This document shows, in pieces, positions 1 through 11,897 of a stretch of DNA of 64,000 nucleotides. Positions within the stretch are counted from its first letter, which is position 1, and each line of letters begins with the position of its first letter. The notes beneath the pieces were generated by a model. The model did no database searches and was not told the DNA's origin. It was given only the letters and a program-made list of their open reading frames with translations. The stretch covers positions 4,852,501-4,916,500 of the forward strand of contig CM024191.1 in the NCBI GenBank assembly GCA_013433145.1. Direction: 5' to 3'. Origin of the DNA: Ascaris suum. Its lineage: Eukaryota > Nematoda > Chromadorea > Rhabditida > Ascarididae. The translations under genes and the position numbers were made by a program.

Positions 1-768
1 AAAATAATATAAAATACAACCGATCAAAATAATTGAATAAAGAATCACGTAAACGATTCGTTCTTGTTTTTTAGTTTTAAGTTTCCAAAAAAAAAAAAGT
101 GATTCATCCGAAAAGATGAAAAAGATAAGAATTGAAACCGAATAAAGAATGAAGAATTCAGCAAAAAATATTCCAACTATACAGTGCAATTGTCATGAAT
201 CGACTTAATCGTAGAGAGACGAAAAGCGACAAAAAAAAAAGCCTACAAAAAATTAATCACTATTTCTCTGCGCAAAAGAAAATTCCAAACTCCAAAAAAA
301 GAAAAAGTATATTACATTATAAATGATCTGTATCTTATTTCTTCATAAATAAATAAAACAACATTTGTTGGAATTCGAAAAGGAAATCGTCGAAAAAAAA
401 AAACGCAACAACAATGGACGATAGATGAGAATAGAAAAAAAAGCTTATATGACATAATATAACGATCATACAAAATCCTTCTATCAACGCTCTAAAACAA
501 ACAATAAGCATGGAATGTGGTTACATATTAACTTTTTCGAGTTGCATCAAATTTCAAAAGGAATGAGAAAAAGAGGAAATTTCGTTTCAGTAGAATACAA
601 CGACCATACACAACAACGTCGAAAAATGCGAACAATTTGGTAGAGATCCAAATACATCGAAAAATGAGCCTAAAAACATTGATAATGTATATTGACTAGT
701 ATGTGGCAATTCATATCGAATGAGGCTAACATAAATTAAATTAGTTAGTACCATAGTACATAACGATG
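1..768. other. A/T-rich 3' flank of the TMPPE-like gene
   Basis: This should hold the 3' UTR of the TMPPE-like gene. It has many short A and T runs. No canonical AATAAA is seen on the minus strand; an AATATA lies near 691-686. No other gene is visible. Confidence 0.5.
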
Positions 769-986
769 TTAAGATTTCGAACGGGAGCTCGGATTTGATA
801 TCTTAAGTCTTATAACAGGGATCTCACATAGATTGATCATTTTAACTGGTGGCCCCCAGTAATTCACTCCGGGGGAGACGTAAATTTGTGTCGACGATCC
901 CTTCACTTTATAAAGTCCATATAAATAGGCGTTTTTAAGATAGGCAAATGGCCAAAATATATAAAACTGTCCACCATGAGTGTGAC
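769..986 (-). CDS. TMPPE-like gene, last exon (GHTH motif and stop)
   Basis: The acceptor TTTTACAG precedes GT CAC ACT CAT, giving GHTHGGQ, the fifth metal motif. It continues through YVSPGVNYWGPP, typical of the family C-terminus, to a TAA at 771-769. The last residues (NPSSRSKS) are polar and unstructured. Confidence 0.93.
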
Positions 987-3900
987 CTGTAAAATAGCGA
1001 ATCAACAGCTAAACAAAACATTAAAGCGAAAAACGAATGAATCAAACATGAAACAAACAAGTGATCAAAAAGAGGCTTCTTATGCCTATTCATAAACAAG
1101 TTCGCAAATGATTAAACATTCGTCTATTTTTGCCCACTGAGGCAAAAAGTATCGAGAAATTGATTTATTGCAACGCTGGAATAGCTTCTAATGAAGAAAT
1201 ATTGGATGGAAAGCGGTACGATTTTAGCATTCGGCAATAAGAGTGAGGAGACGATAGAGATCTACACCTTAACGAGTGCTCCTCGAAAGATCTGATATTG
1301 AAGAAGTCTCCAGCTAGGTGCTATAAAAATGAATGCAAACTATTATGCAATGATGCAAACTCATAGACAACGCTTTTGAGTTACGCTACTGCATAACTGA
1401 TCAGATATTAGCGTTGTCTCGTCGATTATATTATCACGTTCTATGATGTGAGCCGCATTTTCGCTCAGTAATTTTTTCAAAGCAAATAAAAACTAATAAT
1501 TTAATATTCCCACATATACGGAAACCTTATACCAATGGACGGAATCAGAAGGCTAAATAGCAATACGGGTTATACAGCCATAAGATGAGAGAACAGGTGT
1601 TTTTTTTTTTGCATTTGCGGTAACCAAATTTATCAGCTACTCGTAGGTTCAAAAAAAAAAAAAAAAAGAAAACGAGGAAAAAAAGAAACGCTTAACAGAT
1701 TTCGTTACAAAGCTATACATCTATACAAAATGCGTCAGCCTAGGACTCGTTTTTTTCTCCGCACCTATTTTTTCTAAATCATCTTATACGTCTTAAGTAC
1801 CAATAGTTGAAAAAAAAAAAGTCTCACAAAAGAAACAATCAATGCGAATCTCGCTTCATTTTCAAATGCCCGTAACTTATATTCAACAAAACATTCAATA
1901 CTTATATTTGAACAAAGCATTCATAATTGAGATTCCTTGAAACAGCAACAAAAAAAAAAAACAAAAACAAAAACAAAAAAAAAACCAGAGATACCAGCAA
2001 GGATGAGATCGATTCGTTCATTGTCGATACTTCTAATGATTTTATCAGCCCCATTCGGCTGATGAACAAGTAATATAGTTGGCGCATTTATTCCACATCC
2101 TTGTAACGCTTTTGCAGCGTCCATATGATGATCGATAATGCGCAATTTCTCTATAATAACGATTTTTACATATTCATCACATAATCGTTACACCTCAGAA
2201 TCATTTCGATTACAAATACCGATCGACTCGAAAATAAATTATAATTAGGCAAATTACTAAATTTCGTCTCTGCCAAGAATTCCGTTGACTGCCATGAGAG
2301 TGAAAACAATCGAATAGTGATTCGAATGTAGATTTTCTCATCGACTGTTCCCACAACAACAATATAAATCCACATGGAACCTTGCAATCCAGGGACTCTG
2401 GCATACCCACTCGAACTTATATGCATAAAATTAAAATCTTTTCAAAATGAACGGTGAGGGTTTACTTGTTATCATGGACCCATCATGTTTACGCTCAGTT
2501 ATCATATAAATGTGAAGTTCAACAATGAGAGCAACAACGATATCATGGAGAAGATTACTGACGATAAGCACAAAAACTAACAACGAGCAAAATATCGATC
2601 GGTCTTAAGCACTAATAAACAAGAACCCTAACCAACCCTTCCAGTGATTGACGTATAAGAAGCCATAATTCAAGCAGACCTACAATATAATCAAAAGTAC
2701 TTGCTCATTATCTAACGATGAGAATGAGCCGGTACTTTCAGGTGATAGTAAAAGGGTGAAAGAACTTGCGCCATTTTAATGCTAAATGATAAGAAACAAG
2801 CAACATCAGCATAATATCAATACCTGTTATAAAGTCATCGACACCTGCCATGCACAAATAATCGTCACCTTGATTGGAATATAACCTGACATTGGAGTTA
2901 CGCAGAACTGTCATATTGAGAGAGGTTGTGAAAAATTTCAACCACTCATCAACGTCACTGTGATAATATTCGTGGTTCCCTTAAAAACACAGCCACCTGC
3001 TATACGACTTAATATTACTACTATAAATTACAACTCATTACTTTTATATATTTTATTCCCAAAAATACTCTCATCAAAAATAAATTACTTTACCTCTATC
3101 ACTCTAATTAGTCACCAAAAATAAATTTGTACTTTTTCTTTGAATATTATATTTCGACTTTACGAGTATGAATCGATATTTCTTGAAAACAGTCCCCAAA
3201 GGACTTTATTGTTCATGATGTATTCACAAAGATTCTATACTTCACAATGCGCCGGTACAATGTTCAATGTGCATTATGGCATTATTTTGATGTAAATTTC
3301 TGATTTCTTGCAAGTGAAACTCTCCAAAGAGATGCATCTGATATGCTAATAAAGTAGTGTTTGCCAGCAAATCACTCAATATCGCAAATGCAGCAATATT
3401 CGCAATCAAAAGTATTAAAGAAAAAAAAAACATTGGCCGATAGAGGACTGACTGAGAACAATCGAGTCCATGCGATTTTATACCTCTAATACAAACTGTT
3501 TTACCAATTGAACTAACAAAACTTACTCGTAAACGAATAAAAAAGTTCTGCGTAGAGCAGACTCTAGGAAGTCGTTCACATATTGCACAACACTTTGGTT
3601 ATCCATATAAACCTCGTTAGCGCATCTTCGTTTCCGCTTCACTTACGTTAAATTTTGGTTAAAATCTAAGTTCAACCTTTGAGTATTTTACTCGTGTTTC
3701 GTTACCACCTATCACTATTAGCTTAATGTTGATAATATTACAGACCCTGAGAAATCTTCAAACCATAAAATCAGAGGCGATACACAGCAAATCTGATTTG
3801 AAAGTGTAGAGTTCTCACAATATGAAGAGTTTATCTTGCTCATAATGGATTGACTAAATATTCTTCTCTCTACAACTCGGTTCAGAAATCATAATTGAGC

Positions 3901-6900
3901 GAAAATCCGTTGCAAGTAGTGAGAATTTAGTCACTGCACAACGAGGAAACGATTGTACTCAGGATTTCAATAAACGAATTGCTTTGAGTTCTAGAGCATT
4001 CTGGTGCACAACGTAATAAAAGAGCATTTGTGTGGAAAACGTAAAATTCTAGGGTGCAAGAAAAAGAGAATTTTGCAAATGCTCATAGTCAGATCATTTT
4101 CTGGATTTAACTGAGATGAAATTCGGAAAAGTAGCTATGATTCAAAGTGGGTGCGCCATTAAACAGCGCTCCCTATCAAGGTTTTAAGAAAGAAGGACGA
4201 TGAGTTGAAGAGAACGGTAAGGGGAATTCTACAGGGAAACAAAATCAGACATTTTAGAGAACCATAAAAACTGCTACGATTTGTAATGTATAATAAGCAT
4301 GACGGAATAAATCTAACCAGTAACGTAAAAAGTGCCATATTTCGAGCGAAGATCGGCAAGTGGAAGCGCGTTATTTGCGTCACGATTAATGAAACCATCC
4401 ACCAAATCACCGGCAATAGCCACTGCATTCGGTTGCAACGAGTTCGTCAACGACACAATACGTCGTATTCTCTCGCGACCTACTGTTGGACCAATATGTA
4501 CGTCCGTTAACAGTGCTATCGAAAAATCATTGAACGATGGTGGAAGACCCTCAATTATCACGTCAACTCGACGTACCTGAAATCATGCAATATAGCGTTT
4601 GTAAGACAGACCAGTGGGCTGTAGATCAGGCAGGATCGAGCGCCGTTCAAAGTAAGTCAAAGAAGGTTAAGAACATAAAGGCAGATCAAATGATTACTCA
4701 GTATGGGTCGTGAGGCTAGCCTGCGGTACAGTCGAGAGGTTATAAAAGAGCTTAATGAGCTTATGCATTCATTCCAGCTTCTAGACTGGTTTAAAGACCG
4801 AGTAGACCTATGAGTGGCCGTTGGAGTGCGAGAGGTGATCGGCGGCAGCGAGTTCGACTGCGGGATCGTGCCGGCGAAGCAAGCTATCCTAGTATCCCTT
4901 CGTGTTTGTCACCTTACTGTATAAATATGATAAACTGTTCGCTCCTTGTACTTGTGTTGTCTCGTAACTTACTCCAGCTCACCTCGACAAAGGGTACAGA
5001 CGTTCACGGAGACCTGGACGGCTAGACGAACCAAGGGACTGACGTTTACACGTAAGACTCAGGATGGAAGCGAAATAGGAAGTGGAATACTGGTGTCCGA
5101 TAAAAAAAAACAACCGTCGCTTCTACGCAGTTCACTAACTTTCTCGGCTTATTTAAAAACATTACTCAAAATCATCAAATAAGCCATAATCTTTTTTCTG
5201 ATTGAAGCAAACGCAACTATTTATGGTTATATTTCAAAATTTGCCTATGTGAGCCACCTAGAGTATTCGCCATAAGCGACATCTATCTTGATTAAATTCG
5301 GATCCAAAAATTGTCTCAATTGGCAAAACTGTGATCTCGTCTATACAAGATTAACAAACCTGAAAATGAGGACCCAGTTCCACATTCACTTCCTATGAAC
5401 TTCCATTCATACATCTATTGAATATACGAAATCCTCTAGACACAAACAAACTGGCTGGAGCTACTCCAGACGAGCTTCATTTCTCGGAGTTCAAAGCGCA
5501 ATGTCGCAAGATCAAAGATTACATTTCTAAACTATTGGTACATAGAAACTTACCTGCACATCAGAAATCATCCAACTAGAAGTTTTCAAATCGTAATATT
5601 TGCTGATACACTGACAAAGATCGCAGAATCTGATCTCAAAATAAGAAATGGCCAAAAAAAGATGGCATTAGTACGATAGAAGAATAAAATAGTGAATGAA
5701 GCATTAAAAAGTTGCTAAAAATTTCAAGTGTTAGGGTGGCAAAATGGAAAGCAAAAGGATAGAAGAATAGAAAATGCTGTAACGATCGTAAATTCGAGAG
5801 TCGAAAAACGAACCACTGGAGAGAAACGTGTAACCGCAAGACCCGTGAGCACAAAGAACGCCGAAAGAAAAACGCATAACGCCGTATTCTTGTCTTTACA
5901 ACGTAGAAATGTGGCCAAATATGACGGAAGTGGTACTCTTATGGCAATAAACTCTATCACACAGAAGAGCACAAGGAAGCATGCCACATGTAAATAAGTG
6001 GCCAGACAGATAAAACTGCAAAAAAAAAAAAACGAATAAAGGTGCATAATCGACGGGTGAGAATAGTATGGCATATCGTTAAGACTTTTAAAGAATTCGC
6101 AAAGAAATCACTATGCGGCAGATATCGCTAGAGGCGAACTGTGATTGTTGAAAGCCTTAAAAACGCTCAATGAACGCTGTACCGCCAAATCGCACTATCG
6201 AGAAATTTTTTTGATGCTGCAATAAAAACTGAGCGCATTGTTACATGAAGCTGCTTGTGAATATTTCGGACAGTACAAATTGCCTTTTGAGAAAAGAAAC
6301 CTGTTGCAAAATGGCACTATGTGGAAAAGACACTCGGCAGATTTAGTGATGCGGCAAGAACACGGCGACGGTGTTTGAGAATGTCAATCCGTATCGAACA
6401 CAAAATCGCAAAGAAATTTATCTCCGCTCAGTGTTATGTGTTCTGAGTCGCAGCTCTATTCGTCGACGATAACATCAACGACATGTATCACATCCATAAA
6501 ATCTGCCCCAAAATGCATCTGATTTTCATCAGTAACATTTAGCTAAGTTGGTGATCTGGCTAATAATCCCGAATTGCAACTGTTTGCAATGAAATAAATC
6601 AAATGGAATAGATAAAAGAAATAAAGAAACACTTACCAAATGATGGCTATCATACTTTCGTCCGGGATGTATAAATAAAATATTGTCCAAGAAATGTGAG
6701 AAAGAATGATAAACACTATCAACGTTGCCCGAAGCGCATATCGCACACGTCGACTTTGGCCTTTTAACACCCTATAGAGAAGGGTAATTAAAGAAGACGA
6801 GCCGTTCATGGATTGAAATGTTGTCGCTGCGTTACACAAGAGATGTGTTAATACTTGGAAGAACTTATCTTGTCAAGATGCATCAGGCGAGGTATTTCAG

Positions 6901-7786
6901 CCTCCTTTCCAAAAATACAGATCATTTGCGTATCAACAGTGTTGCCTCCCAACATCTCGTTTTTCCCTATTTCTTATCCATGACCTCGTGTCCTTAAAAG
7001 GTCTTGTACCTTTTCCTTGACCTTCCAGTCCACAAAAATCTGTTTCACTTTTTTACTTCGAGGTCTTACTTTAAGGTACATTCCACTCGCTTATTTTGAG
7101 CGCTTAACCAACAGGGTCTCACGACCATAAGTTCCTGAGGTGAAATACAACGAAAGTGAAGAGTGTATTTGAAAGTTGCAACAACAATTTTTATCCATCT
7201 TATTTTCGTATATTCATATTTGTATTTTCGCATCCCTCCACTCATAATCTTAGGTTTTGAACGGATGATTGCGTCCCCTGCCACATGCTTTCTTTATTAT
7301 GAAGTAAAGACGTTTTTGTAGATGGTTGAAAAGGTGGAGAAGAAAAGATGCGGGACCTTTTAAAGATACAAGGTAGTGGATGTTGAATAGAAAAGAAAAA
7401 GGGGCGTTGGCAGTTACACTATTACTACTTAAACAACCTAATATTAGCATTTAAGTGGAATAAAAAAATTAATTTCCTGCTCTAGCGACTATGTGATACT
7501 ATGAAGCGTTATAAGAAGTCAAAGGAAAATTGAAGTGACTATCAAAAAGAAAAGAGAATGAAACAAAATTCCTTGAGAAAGGGACTAACTGAACAAATCG
7601 TTTAAACATCAACACCGACGATATACACATCATCATTTCGACGTGTAAAATATCGTGTAAGCGAACCAACTGTGCGTGATACATGCCATGTGAAAGAAGA
7701 CGCCATACACCGACGCATAGCTCGATCGTTATGAATACGCATCCATATTCCCATGGCGTTCGTCTACGCTCAAACCAAGGCAACAT
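769..7786 (-). CDS. TMPPE-like multi-pass membrane metallophosphoesterase, seven-exon model
   Basis: Calcineurin-like metallophosphoesterase anchored by N-terminal membrane helices, resembling vertebrate TMPPE (transmembrane protein with metallophosphoesterase domain). Exons on the minus strand: 7786-7595 (end uncertain), 6863-6637 (start uncertain), 6015-5814, 4576-4318, 2979-2824, 2150-1995, 986-769. The last six join in phase, and the full model is 469 residues, close to the vertebrate length. Residues 1-207 are mostly hydrophobic helices. The catalytic domain follows, with every motif present: D232-V-H234, G263-D264, G294-N-H-E297, H375 in LLVHQP, and G398-H-T-H401. These residues bind a two-metal centre in the family. 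The substrate is unknown even for the family. The gene has no visible partners, and introns of about 0.6-1.3 kb. The identification is firm for the catalytic part and good for the N-terminal helices. Confidence 0.87.
987..1994 (-). other. Intron of the TMPPE-like gene (between exons 6 and 7)
   Basis: GT-AG intron of 1,008 nt, rich in A and T runs. I see no other feature in it. Confidence 0.8.
1995..2150 (-). CDS. TMPPE-like gene, exon 6
   Basis: The acceptor TTATTATAG starts the exon, and GCTG|GTATCT ends it. It encodes KLRIIDHHMDAAKALQGC and then TILLVHQP with the fourth metal-binding His (H375), and ends IDLILAG. It joins in phase to GHTH of the last exon. Its length is 156 nt, the same as exon 5. 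Confidence 0.92.
2151..2823 (-). other. Intron of the TMPPE-like gene (between exons 5 and 6)
   Basis: GT-AG intron of 673 nt. The short open frames inside do not show family motifs. Nothing else is seen. Confidence 0.8.
2824..2979 (-). CDS. TMPPE-like gene, exon 5 (GNHE motif)
   Basis: The acceptor TTTTTAAG precedes GG AAC CAC GAA, completing GNHEYY (metal motif 3) in phase with exon 4. The exon ends CTTTATAACAG|GTATTG after MAGVDDFI. It has 156 nt and phase 1 at both ends. Confidence 0.92.
2980..4317 (-). other. Intron of the TMPPE-like gene (between exons 4 and 5)
   Basis: GT-AG intron of 1,338 nt that splits the GNHE codons. It holds a hydrophobic minus-strand open frame (3433-3242) without usable splice signals, which I treat as chance. 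Confidence 0.75.
4318..4576 (-). CDS. TMPPE-like gene, exon 4 (metal motifs 1 and 2)
   Basis: The acceptor ATTTCAG fixes the start, and ACTG|GTTAG the end (phase 1). It contains LLTDVHIGPTVGR (motif D-x-H) and AIAGDLVDG (motif GD-x-x-D), and ends FYVTG, so that the GNHE motif is split across the intron. These motifs are diagnostic of the family and are the strongest evidence for the gene. Confidence 0.93.
4577..5813 (-). other. Intron of the TMPPE-like gene with an embedded GC-richer segment
   Basis: Intron of 1,237 nt between the last membrane-helix exon and the catalytic domain. About 4600-5120 is clearly richer in G and C than the rest of the intron. It carries a TATAAATATG and short open frames on the plus strand, so it may be an inserted repeat or LTR fragment. 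I found no matching target-site duplication. Confidence 0.6.
5814..6015 (-). CDS. TMPPE-like gene, exon 3 (membrane helices)
   Basis: Preceded by a textbook acceptor, a run of T then GCAG. It opens in phase with the two bases left by exon 2. It encodes two hydrophobic helices (around HVACFLVLFCVIEFIAI and ALCVFLSAFFVLTGLAV) separated by a basic loop. It ends at CCAGTG|GTTCGT, a non-standard but GT-type donor, which joins SPV directly to VRRVDV of the next exon, as expected for the linker into the catalytic domain. Confidence 0.82.
6016..6636 (-). other. Intron of the TMPPE-like gene (between exons 2 and 3)
   Basis: Intron of 621 nt with a GTAAGTG donor and a T-run GCAG acceptor, both strong. 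No other feature is seen. Confidence 0.82.
6637..6863 (-). CDS. TMPPE-like gene, exon 2
   Basis: The strong donor TTTG|GTAAGTG fixes the 3' end and leaves two bases (TG) that complete a Cys codon with the next exon. The frame encodes a basic segment, then a membrane helix (ATLIVFIILSHISW). The 5' end is unresolved. Candidate acceptors are at 6863 (phase 0, weak tract), 6853 (TTCTTCCAAG, phase 1) and 6826 (AACGCAG, phase 1). An in-frame ATG at 6809 could instead be the start if exon 1 is not part of the gene; the protein would then be 387 residues. Confidence 0.72.
6864..7594 (-). other. Probable first intron of the TMPPE-like gene
   Basis: Sequence between the N-terminal helix exon and exon 2; the exact ends are unresolved. 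A small additional exon here cannot be excluded. No clear one is seen. Confidence 0.45.
7595..7786 (-). CDS. TMPPE-like gene, exon 1 (N-terminal helices; 3' end uncertain)
   Basis: Open frame beginning at the first in-frame ATG (7786-7784), MLPWFERRRT, followed by two hydrophobic stretches with a basic loop between them. Its pattern (LVRLHDILHV and SSVLMFKR) resembles the N-terminal region of vertebrate TMPPE, which the downstream exons otherwise lack. It lies about 0.7 kb upstream on the same strand. The donor is not clear: CGATTT|GTTCAG (phase 0, end at 7595) is the best in-frame choice, but GTTCAG is a poor donor, and T|GTATAT earlier in the exon is an alternative. A TAAG just upstream of the ATG could be a cis or trans acceptor. 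Confidence 0.5.
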
Positions 7787-8266
7787 AACACCCTTAAGCA
7801 CCGATCGTCGATTTGCCACAAGCTTAAAACTTTTCACTCATATATGCACTTCATCTCATCAAACGGCGTCAATTTAAAGGATCAGCGAAACATTAAAAGA
7901 GGATTCCATTGAATTCTTTAAAGCAGTTGCATATTTAAAGTTTGGGCACTAAAATGCATCCACTATAAGACAAAGCAGTAATTTCACCTCGCAATGCCAT
8001 GAATTACGGGAAATTTCTTGAAACTCTTGGGCGCTTTTCGCGCTGACGCGTTCCGATTATTCTCGGGAGGCTTTGAATCTCAGGGCTTTCTGAATGTCTC
8101 CGGAGTGCTCCGAGTTTCATGGACTTCCTCAAGGTGTCTGGAAACACAAAGCCATCTTAAAAATCCCTAAGGCTCCCTAGCCATCCCTCTCATATAGTGT
8201 TGGTAAGGGCAAATCACTTGCAACCTTTATGCCAATTTTTCCTACTCCTCAAAATGAAAATTGCTT

Positions 8267-8281
8267 CCCCCCCCCCCCCCC
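8267..8281 (+). repeat. Poly(C) run, 15 nt
   Basis: Fifteen consecutive C on the plus strand, followed after one T by four more. One of several such runs in the window. Confidence 0.9.
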
Positions 8282-8713
8282 TCCCCGTTCTGTGCCCAGA
8301 CCAGGATATCATCATAACGAAACAACAAAGAAACTTGCAAATGGCAACATGCGACCACACTGTAAGAACGAGGCGAAAAAGATAGGCGCCTTATACTAGG
8401 ACATTAGACGTTAAATTCGAACATCCGACAAATTCATAAATTCAAGCATAAAAATCTGTAATACTCGAATTGATCTGAAATTCAAAATATTGTCAGAAAT
8501 GTTCATCGACAATCGATCTGAGCTGAAATTTCATAGAACTGTTTTAAGCGCGTTTCGAATGAAATATACTGCTAAATTTATTTGTTTATAAATTTCCTTG
8601 TCTCAATATATAAGCATAAACAAGAAAGAAGAGAAAAACGTTCGCAAAACTATAATCCAAGCGAGACGATATTTAAGACATAACAGCAGCAATCGGATAT
8701 TATTGGAAACTAC

Positions 8714-9049
8714 TCAACCGCAGTTTGTAAGCTGAAAGAGTGAATGCACACTGACGGTATCGAAAAGAAGCACATTCGAAACCGCACTGTAAGCTTTGAA
8801 GAATATTGTTTGCACTGTAGAATGTTTTGGCGAGCCGAAAATAACGCCCACGTCGACCACAGGGAAGGAAAAGCAGGTGTTAGGAAAGCCGGATAAATGA
8901 GGCCTCCGAAGCATGCTTTCAGCGATACCTGGGCACATCACTAAAGCGCAACGCCCCAATAACCCCTCCCCCCTCCCCCCAGCCTTCGAATTCCGCCTAA
9001 GATGGTTTTCATAGGCGCATCTAGACATATGCGGTATCACTGTTGGCAA
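8714..9049 (-). other. Unassigned open frame in a GC-richer patch
   Basis: A 111-codon open frame on the minus strand without recognisable domain, with C-rich tracts within its 5' part. No clear splice signals bound it. It may be a dispersed-repeat copy or chance. I assign no function. Confidence 0.15.
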
Positions 9050-10930
9050 TCGCCCAATTATTGCAACTTTTTCTTTACTTCAGTAAGCATTTTTCGCGCA
9101 ATAAATGAACGAAGCAATATGGTTATGCCTATTACCGTAATGAACCATGTGCGAACTGTTTTTATTCAGGTAATTGCCTCTCTTGGCTGTCGGAAAGGTT
9201 TGTTCTTTGATCAGGCTGTCTTCACCAAGTTTGTAAATTCTCATTGTTAATATATATTGCATTTTTTTTTTAAACAAAAATTGATTTGTTAGTTATTTAA
9301 AGCAATCAATTATTATTATTACCTTTAAGAGCGTTAACGATTATTCGTAAATAAATATGGGAATGCGCAATATTTGAAATTTTTAATAATTTCATTCCCA
9401 AAATGCTTAAAAATACAACGGAAACGAGTGATGTCATTATGTGTGAGATATTCTTTCTATTGGATAATGAAAAATATCAGCGTGGGAAAACTTTATATCG
9501 TAAAAATTATAAATTATTTCAGATGAATAAATTAGGCTTTCTCTCTTTTTTTTTGAGTTATTATTATTTGCAACGAAATCAGTTGCCATTGTTAATTGTT
9601 TTTCGATTTTTAATTCACATAATATACTGAGAAAGGAATTTAAAATCCATAATTATAGAGAAAAAAATCTCAAAATCTAAAATTATATTTAAATAAAACT
9701 ATTTCTTTGCAGATTTTTTTTTTTTTGTTGAAACGAAATTACTCTCGCCTAAATATTTCAACACTTTTATCGAATTGATACGGCAAAGAGTCTTTAAAAC
9801 TAACTGAATAGAGACTTTCAATTTTTTTTTTTTTAATTTCTTGAAATTATCGAAAGAAATCATCACAAAATTATTCATTACACAATCTACACTAATAAAT
9901 CAATGTTGGATTTCTATTTGTATTTCAAAAATATTCTTTTCTGTTTGAGAAAAAAAAAAAAAGCTCCATAGATAGAAAATAGTTTATGTTGCATGAATTG
10001 GTTGATAATGGCTCATTATGCATTAATATCCGACAATTTTTAGACGTGAAAGGTGAGCATTTAAAGCGTTCTAGACAATAATGATGACGTTTATTTCTTT
10101 GAAAATCGCGTCTATAATCTATCATACCTTTAAATTCATGTATTCACATAAGCTGTTTGAGTAATGCTATCTGAAATGTTTCTAACACAATCTTCTTTTG
10201 ACTCTAAATATACTATCTACGAATCGATAGTTTTCATTACGGCGAACTAAAGATGAAAAGCGTTTAGAAGAAGATCAAAGCTCTCGACAACGAAAGAGAA
10301 TTAAATTCTAATTAAATAGCAAAAAGATTGAGATATTTCTCCATATTTTCGAATTCTGCTTTACAAATGACGGATATGGAATGAATACTGTGTGCGTCTT
10401 CAAATTTATTCATTAAAAAAAAAAAACTAAATGTTATTATGAAGATTACTAATTATTTAAATGTGGATGCATTTTCCAGGATTTCCATTTATTTAGTTTG
10501 AGCACCTACTTCTGCTTCTATTCTTTTCTAGTAGTTGTAATAGATAATCGATGACTTAAATTTATGGAATAAGAAAATGTGCTTTTGGGGTTTTTTTTGA
10601 ATGCGCATCGAATCTTAAACCGAAAACGAATGAGCACATTTGCAAACAGAAGCTTCACTTCTAACCGAGCAAAAAATGCCTTGTTGCCTTCAAAGTCCAA
10701 TGACTTGCGGCGCAACTTCCAGCACCTCACACTTGAATGGAGAGAAAAAAAGTGCTTTTATATATCACGGGTAGAAAAGTGACAATGAGTGACAATGATC
10801 ATCGAAATTCAGGTCCGCAGCGTATATATGATTCATCGTTATCGCCTCCATCTCTTTGTTATAATAACATCAAGGAGAAAATTGTAGAAGTGAGACGTGT
10901 TTTGAGAATTTTTATGAACAGATCAAACAT

Positions 10931-10955
10931 CCCCCCCCCCCCTCCCCCCCCCCCC
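10931..10955 (+). repeat. Poly(C) run interrupted by one T
   Basis: Twelve C, one T, then twelve C. An open frame reading through it (10737-11120) gains a Pro run from the repeat and is not taken as a gene. Confidence 0.9.
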
Positions 10956-11454
10956 AACGTATCTGGTAAGAACGAATGTGAGCAAAAAACAGCAAAATGC
11001 AGCACGTGTACAAATTTAGAAAAAAAAAGACTAAATCACCTCCCAGCAATGACAAGATATAAAATAATTCACCATGAAAATGAGGACATTATGAAAACCA
11101 GAAAGCAGCAAATCTTGTAATTATTCCTCAACATCAACAATAACCAAAAAATATCCAATCGCATATTCAGCATCAACAATACTTCCGATCGTTTTATGAA
11201 TCTGTAGATTCTGAATTATCGATTGATTCGCAGCAAAGTCAATGATGTCTTCTCTCGTCATAACGTTAGCACATTTCGTTCCGGCTCGAACAATTTTCTT
11301 TCGGTATTTTGTGCTATCGTGCGCATTCGCTCAATTCTGAATCGACTGCTACGTAACAAGCAACTAATATGGCGTTTGACTTCTCTTTCTCCTTGAACAC
11401 CTTCTTGCAACCTATCTTTTAAAATGTTTTTAAACAGTAACACGTGATATCGCA

Positions 11455-11740
11455 TTGCCAGTAACCTCACGCAGCTTACATACAGTACCATGTAAGATTA
11501 TAGTGAGGGCATCCATGAAAGCCGGATCTACCCATCGTGAATCCTCTCTTTGGCATGTTTACCTTAGAAGCCACGTAGCCATAGTAGATAGCGCTCGATT
11601 CTGTCGCATGAGGGTCTCCAACCGCATCCCGCCCTTCCCCAAACTTCGTAACATTGTTGTGGAACGCAGTCTGCAGGAACAATACACCAGAATAGCTTTC
11701 ATGTTGCTTCTCAGTGATGAGTCCGTTTCCTACCCTTAAC
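11455..11740. other. GC-richer block with open frames on both strands
   Basis: About 285 nt are open on the plus strand (94 codons), and 68 codons are open on the minus strand. The composition is richer in G and C than the flanks. Neither translation shows a motif I recognise. It could be an exon or a dispersed-repeat copy. Confidence 0.2.
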
Positions 11741-11819
11741 GAAAGTCGTCAAGCGAATTAGAAATTGCACAAAGATAACTTTGTAATGTAACTTTGTTAA
11801 CTTTATATATATAACTATG

Positions 11820-11820
<1 letters not shown>

Positions 11821-11896
<76 letters not shown>
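11821..11896. repeat. (TA)38 microsatellite
   Basis: Uninterrupted TA dinucleotides for 76 nt. Confidence 0.97.

Positions 11897-11897
<1 letters not shown>

Noticed and set aside
3242..3433. Hydrophobic minus-strand frame inside a TMPPE-like intron
   Set aside because: There is no usable acceptor or donor, and adding it is unnecessary because exons 4 and 5 already join inside the GNHE motif.
10737..11120. 127-codon open frame with a Pro run
   Set aside because: It reads through a poly(C) run; the rest is A/T-rich without motifs or splice bounds.
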